Under the pieces are notes generated by a model that saw only the letters and a list, made by a program, of their open reading frames with translations, ran no database searches and was not told the origin of the DNA. Below are positions 61,001 through 64,000 of a stretch of DNA of 64,000 nucleotides, one piece after another. This DNA comes from Vicugna pacos (taxonomy: Eukaryota > Chordata > Mammalia > Artiodactyla > Camelidae), in assembly GCF_048564905.1 (NCBI RefSeq), contig NW_027328740.1, forward strand, positions 37,251,019 through 37,315,018, read 5' to 3'. How positions within the stretch are numbered: position 1 is the first letter of the stretch; each line of letters opens with the position of its first letter. The position numbers and the translations under genes were made by a program.

Positions 61001-63334
61001 TATGTCCTGGCACTCCTCCCTGTCCTGCAATATTGCTGCTGAGATAGCAGCTGAAACCCCTCTGGAGGTTCTCTTGTGACTATGTTGCTTTCCTCCAGGC
61101 GCATTTTAAATCACTGGGATGCTCATGAACTTTGTTGATTTGGATCATACAGCTGCTGCTAAGTCTATTGGGATTCCACCTCTTTTGGACGCTGTGTACT
61201 TCCTGAATTCGCCTAGATGATTCTATCTTGGCTTTCAGCAAGTTTCAGTCTGATTTTTCTACACATAACTTTTCAAACATTGTTTGTTTCTTTATCTCTT
61301 GCTTTTCCATCTGGGACTCTTTCGAATTTTAGTCTTTCATGCCTTGTCTTAAACCAGGATTCAACAGCAATGTTTTCAATGGTTTGCACTTGCTTTCCTA
61401 TGTGTGCTTCTGACCGAGGGATTTCTGTTCCCCTGTCTTCAAAAACTTTCACGCGTCCCTCTGCAATATCTAGTCTGCTTAGGACGGAATGTTAGCCCTG
61501 ATATTTTCTCATCCACTGAGTTTTCTGATATTATTTAGCTCGTCTTTAGGCTTTCTCTTCCCCTTTTCTGGTATTCTGCCTTTTGTGATGCTGAGACACT
61601 GTTTTTCTTCAGTGTTTCCCTCACCTCCATTTTCAATACTTGCTCTGGAGAGCGTTTTGCAGTCTAGTTGTCTGAAAGCTTATCTTTAGGGCCTTCAATC
61701 TCTTTGGAACTGAAAATGGTACTTCATTTTCCTTTTACTGTATTTCTTCATCTCTACTGCTCAGGTAATTTCGGGTATCTAATGTAGACTTCTAGGGCTT
61801 GGTTAAGTGAAAACTTTAGACTCTTGGCTCTACACAATTGCATGGGATTTCTGTGAGGACAAATTTTCCTAGACATTGATGCCATGTCCTGTTCCTGTGT
61901 GTGTTGTCTGGTCTATCTCCAATTGCTGGTGTTGCCTTTGCTGTGATGATCCCCCCATACTATTTCGATTAGGATAACCTCATTTTGATTACGCTTATCT
62001 CACAAATCTGAAAGAGCACAGGACACTTCCTCTGGTGGAAATGGAGCTTCTAAAGGTTCTCAGCTCTGCATTATACTCTATGTTATTTTGGAGTGTTTCC
62101 AGAAGAGCATAGTGTGAGTGCGCTTGTGCTTTGTAGTGCCACGGGAATGTCCCACTGAAACCAGTTCTTCCAAGAGCTTCTCTGTCTACAGAAACACCAG
62201 TGGAAGCATATCTATGGATGTCACACATCAGGGCCTGCTGGAATGATCCCGCAGCCCGAACTTGGTGTCCTCGCTACCGAACCGTGCCGGTGCCATTCAA
62301 AATGTAGCATCCGCTTTTGAGCGATAAACTGAAGGAAATCCTTCCTCTTCTCACGCTGTGGTCTTGGACCACACTTCCTTGTCCTCTCATACTTGTGGTA
62401 CGGGTGCACGAAGGCAACCACAGAGCTGTTGCACATCCTGTGCCTCAAACCAAACCATAATCACAGCCCAGGTTTTGAATGTAGCAGATCCTAAGGCTTC
62501 TCATTCTGAATTCAAACCCAAGGCCCCCTGGATCCCTCAGACCCGATGCACAATATCTCTGATTCAGCCCCACACATGCTCTATTGGCAAAATGCCAATT
62601 GGTCTCTGGTCCTGCAGATGCACTGGGTGTGGCCATGGGACAGATCGATAATTTCAACTGCGTGCGCCAGGGTGGTTGCTTGCTCATTGGGGTCACAGGT
62701 CGGTTTGATCTCTTGATAGGACCCACCACATCCCACAACGCACTCCAGATCCCTGAGACTCAGCGTGTGCCATCATCTGTAGCCCTAACCCTCCCTGAAC
62801 GCTGCCTCTGCTACCTCAAATTTGGCAGCACGGAGCTTGATCTCAGAATCAACTGTGGGGATATTTTGCACTGGATTCTTTGCGTTCTGTCAGCCAAGCA
62901 TCTGCTGTGCACTCTTCTAACACTCAGCGCATCACCTTCAATCCCATGTCTCCTGTCCGCTTGAGAGTGTGCGTCCAAGTTAAAGAGAGTTTCACCCTTA
63001 CTGCTCCATCAACAGGGCTCAGACCATGCACTGGTTTCCATTCCCTGCTTTTCCTTCTCCTGCTTCCAGGTGTTCTGAGGCCTCATCCTGTCTTTGGAAG
63101 TAACAGACCTCTCTTCGGCAAGTGTCCTGTGCCAAGGGCTGGGTGAGTGGATGTTTCCATTGCTGAGTTCATGGGAGCGAGTGAGCGCAGGTTGCACTGC
63201 TTCTCTGTCAACTGGGCATCGATGAATCAACACTTTCCAGATACATTTCACAGAAATGTGATTTTTTTTTATCTCTCTGTTTCTATACAGCAGTGGTGGG
63301 AGGGATTGTCCGAAGACTCCAGTTTTGACATTGT
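58055..63334 (+). repeat. Tandem-array unit 12 (5,280 bp)
   Basis: Apparent exact copy of unit 10 over its whole length by side-by-side reading, including all the rare variants listed for unit 10. It is flanked by the same junction states: the start reads ctctaaaaa and the end reads gcagtgg ... gacattg followed by ctttaaaaa. Confidence 0.97.
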
Positions 63335-64000
63335 GTTGATATCTCATTTGCAGTCTTTAAAAATTTAATAGAATTTATATAAATGTTTTGGGAGTTATAC
63401 GAAAATGAAGTTAGTTTCTGAAACATACTAAATCGACCTAGAAGCCAGACTTGTCAATTTCGGTAACATTTTGTCAGCTCTAAGGAAAACATAGACAGAT
63501 AGAATGCAAACTAGCAGTCCGAACTGTTAAAGGGGTCATGTCAACTCTTTACTGTTGAAGCCTCCGAAACCAACAGGAACCATGAAATAACTAATGGAAA
63601 CATGAAATAACCCCCAAGCTTGGATTCCCTTGTGCATGTGGTGCCCTTTACTCCCGATGACACCTACTGGTCAATGTTGGCATTTCAAGGTGTAACATCC
63701 CTCTCAAGGAAAATACAAGAGGAAACGAACTAAATATATACATTTAGCTTTGAATCCAAAGAACCTAGAGGCATTATAGCTATGAGAAACCTGCTGCAGC
63801 TATGCTAGGCTACTGAGAACCAGGTGTTCTTCTATCAGTGATGAGAACGCTTAATCATCCGATCATGTTGGGTAAAGCACTTGAATGCAACCAAGTCTGC
63901 ACCCCCATGATCGATTGCCCCCGGGGGCTTGACTCAATTGAAAGACGGTCCACATAAGCTGTGTCTTTCATGTCATTGGCGACTTTTACTGTTCAGTTCA
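63335..64000 (+). repeat. Tandem-array unit 13 (partial, first 666 bp)
   Basis: Truncated by the window edge. Every variant I compared matches unit 11 at a distance of 10,561 bases, including tatgagaaacctgc near 63782 and cttttactgttcagttca at the very end. The array therefore goes on to the right in two-unit register. Confidence 0.96.

Larger units (their letters stand above)
46544..64000 (+). repeat. Higher-order (two-unit) repeat, period 10,561 bp
   Basis: The segment 46544-53439 reappears at 57105-64000 with no difference found by eye over about 6.9 kb. Single-unit neighbours in the same stretch (9 against 10, 10 against 11) differ at many sites. The natural description is a dimer repeated at least 1.65 times. 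An older version with scattered differences covers units 5-8 at a distance of about 10,546 bases. Confidence 0.85.

Noticed and set aside
1-64000. Possible retroelement (LINE, LTR element) as the core of the unit
   Set aside because: I looked for reverse-transcriptase motifs, primer-binding-site-like strings, terminal repeats and poly(A) tails on both strands and saw none convincing. Coiled-coil-like minus-strand frames near 1300-1450 reminded me of LINE ORF1 but do not match it.
1-64000. Known macrosatellites (D4Z4, DXZ4, RS447) or rDNA
   Set aside because: Unit length and content do not fit: no homeobox frame, no long deubiquitinase frame, no dense CpG and no rRNA-like sequence.
1-64000. 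CRISPR array, tRNA genes, bacterial operons
   Set aside because: The repeat period is 5.28 kb rather than tens of bases. No cloverleaf-like segments, ribosome-binding-site spacing or operon structure were seen.

Overview
The whole window is one head-to-tail tandem array. A unit of about 5.28 kb is repeated 12 full times, plus the first 666 bases of a 13th. I placed unit boundaries at an arbitrary but recognisable anchor (the motif gttgatatct, which opens the window). Unit lengths are 5281, 5281, 5276, 5282, 5265, 5281, 5264, 5281, 5282, 5280, 5281 and 5280 bases. No unique flanking DNA is seen at either end, so the array continues past both edges. All units face the same way. They differ by scattered substitutions and a few small indels.

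The source is most likely a vertebrate, probably mammalian, chromosome, and the element is macrosatellite-like. The reasons are indirect: the unit is several kilobases long, CpG is depleted but not absent (about 24 CpG in the first 1,260 bases by hand count), no reading frame exceeds 139 codons, and there are good eukaryotic splice-site look-alikes with long polypyrimidine tracts. I recognise no protein family, RNA gene, retroelement or named macrosatellite in the unit, and I give no gene symbols.

The array has structure above the single unit. Diagnostic variants recur every second unit (about 10.55 kb) over long stretches. Unit 5 resembles unit 7 more than unit 6, and unit 10 matches unit 12 throughout. 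From 46544 to 53439 the sequence matches 57105 to 64000 with no difference that I could find by eye. The two-unit rhythm is interrupted at units 8/9, and units 1 and 2 form a separate single-unit-register pair. Short haplotype blocks (for example at unit offset about 3290-3450) are reshuffled between units, as expected from unequal exchange and gene conversion.

Within a unit, offsets 1-900 hold a TATA-like string and a 12-bp GC palindrome. Offsets 900-1900 hold the best candidate exons on the + strand. Offsets 2110-2310 hold three short perfect palindromes or inverted repeats. Offsets 2500-3700 are strongly pyrimidine-rich on the + strand. Offsets 5017 to the unit end hold a candidate exon-intron-exon arrangement. 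The transcript interpretation is inference; the repeat structure is directly visible.
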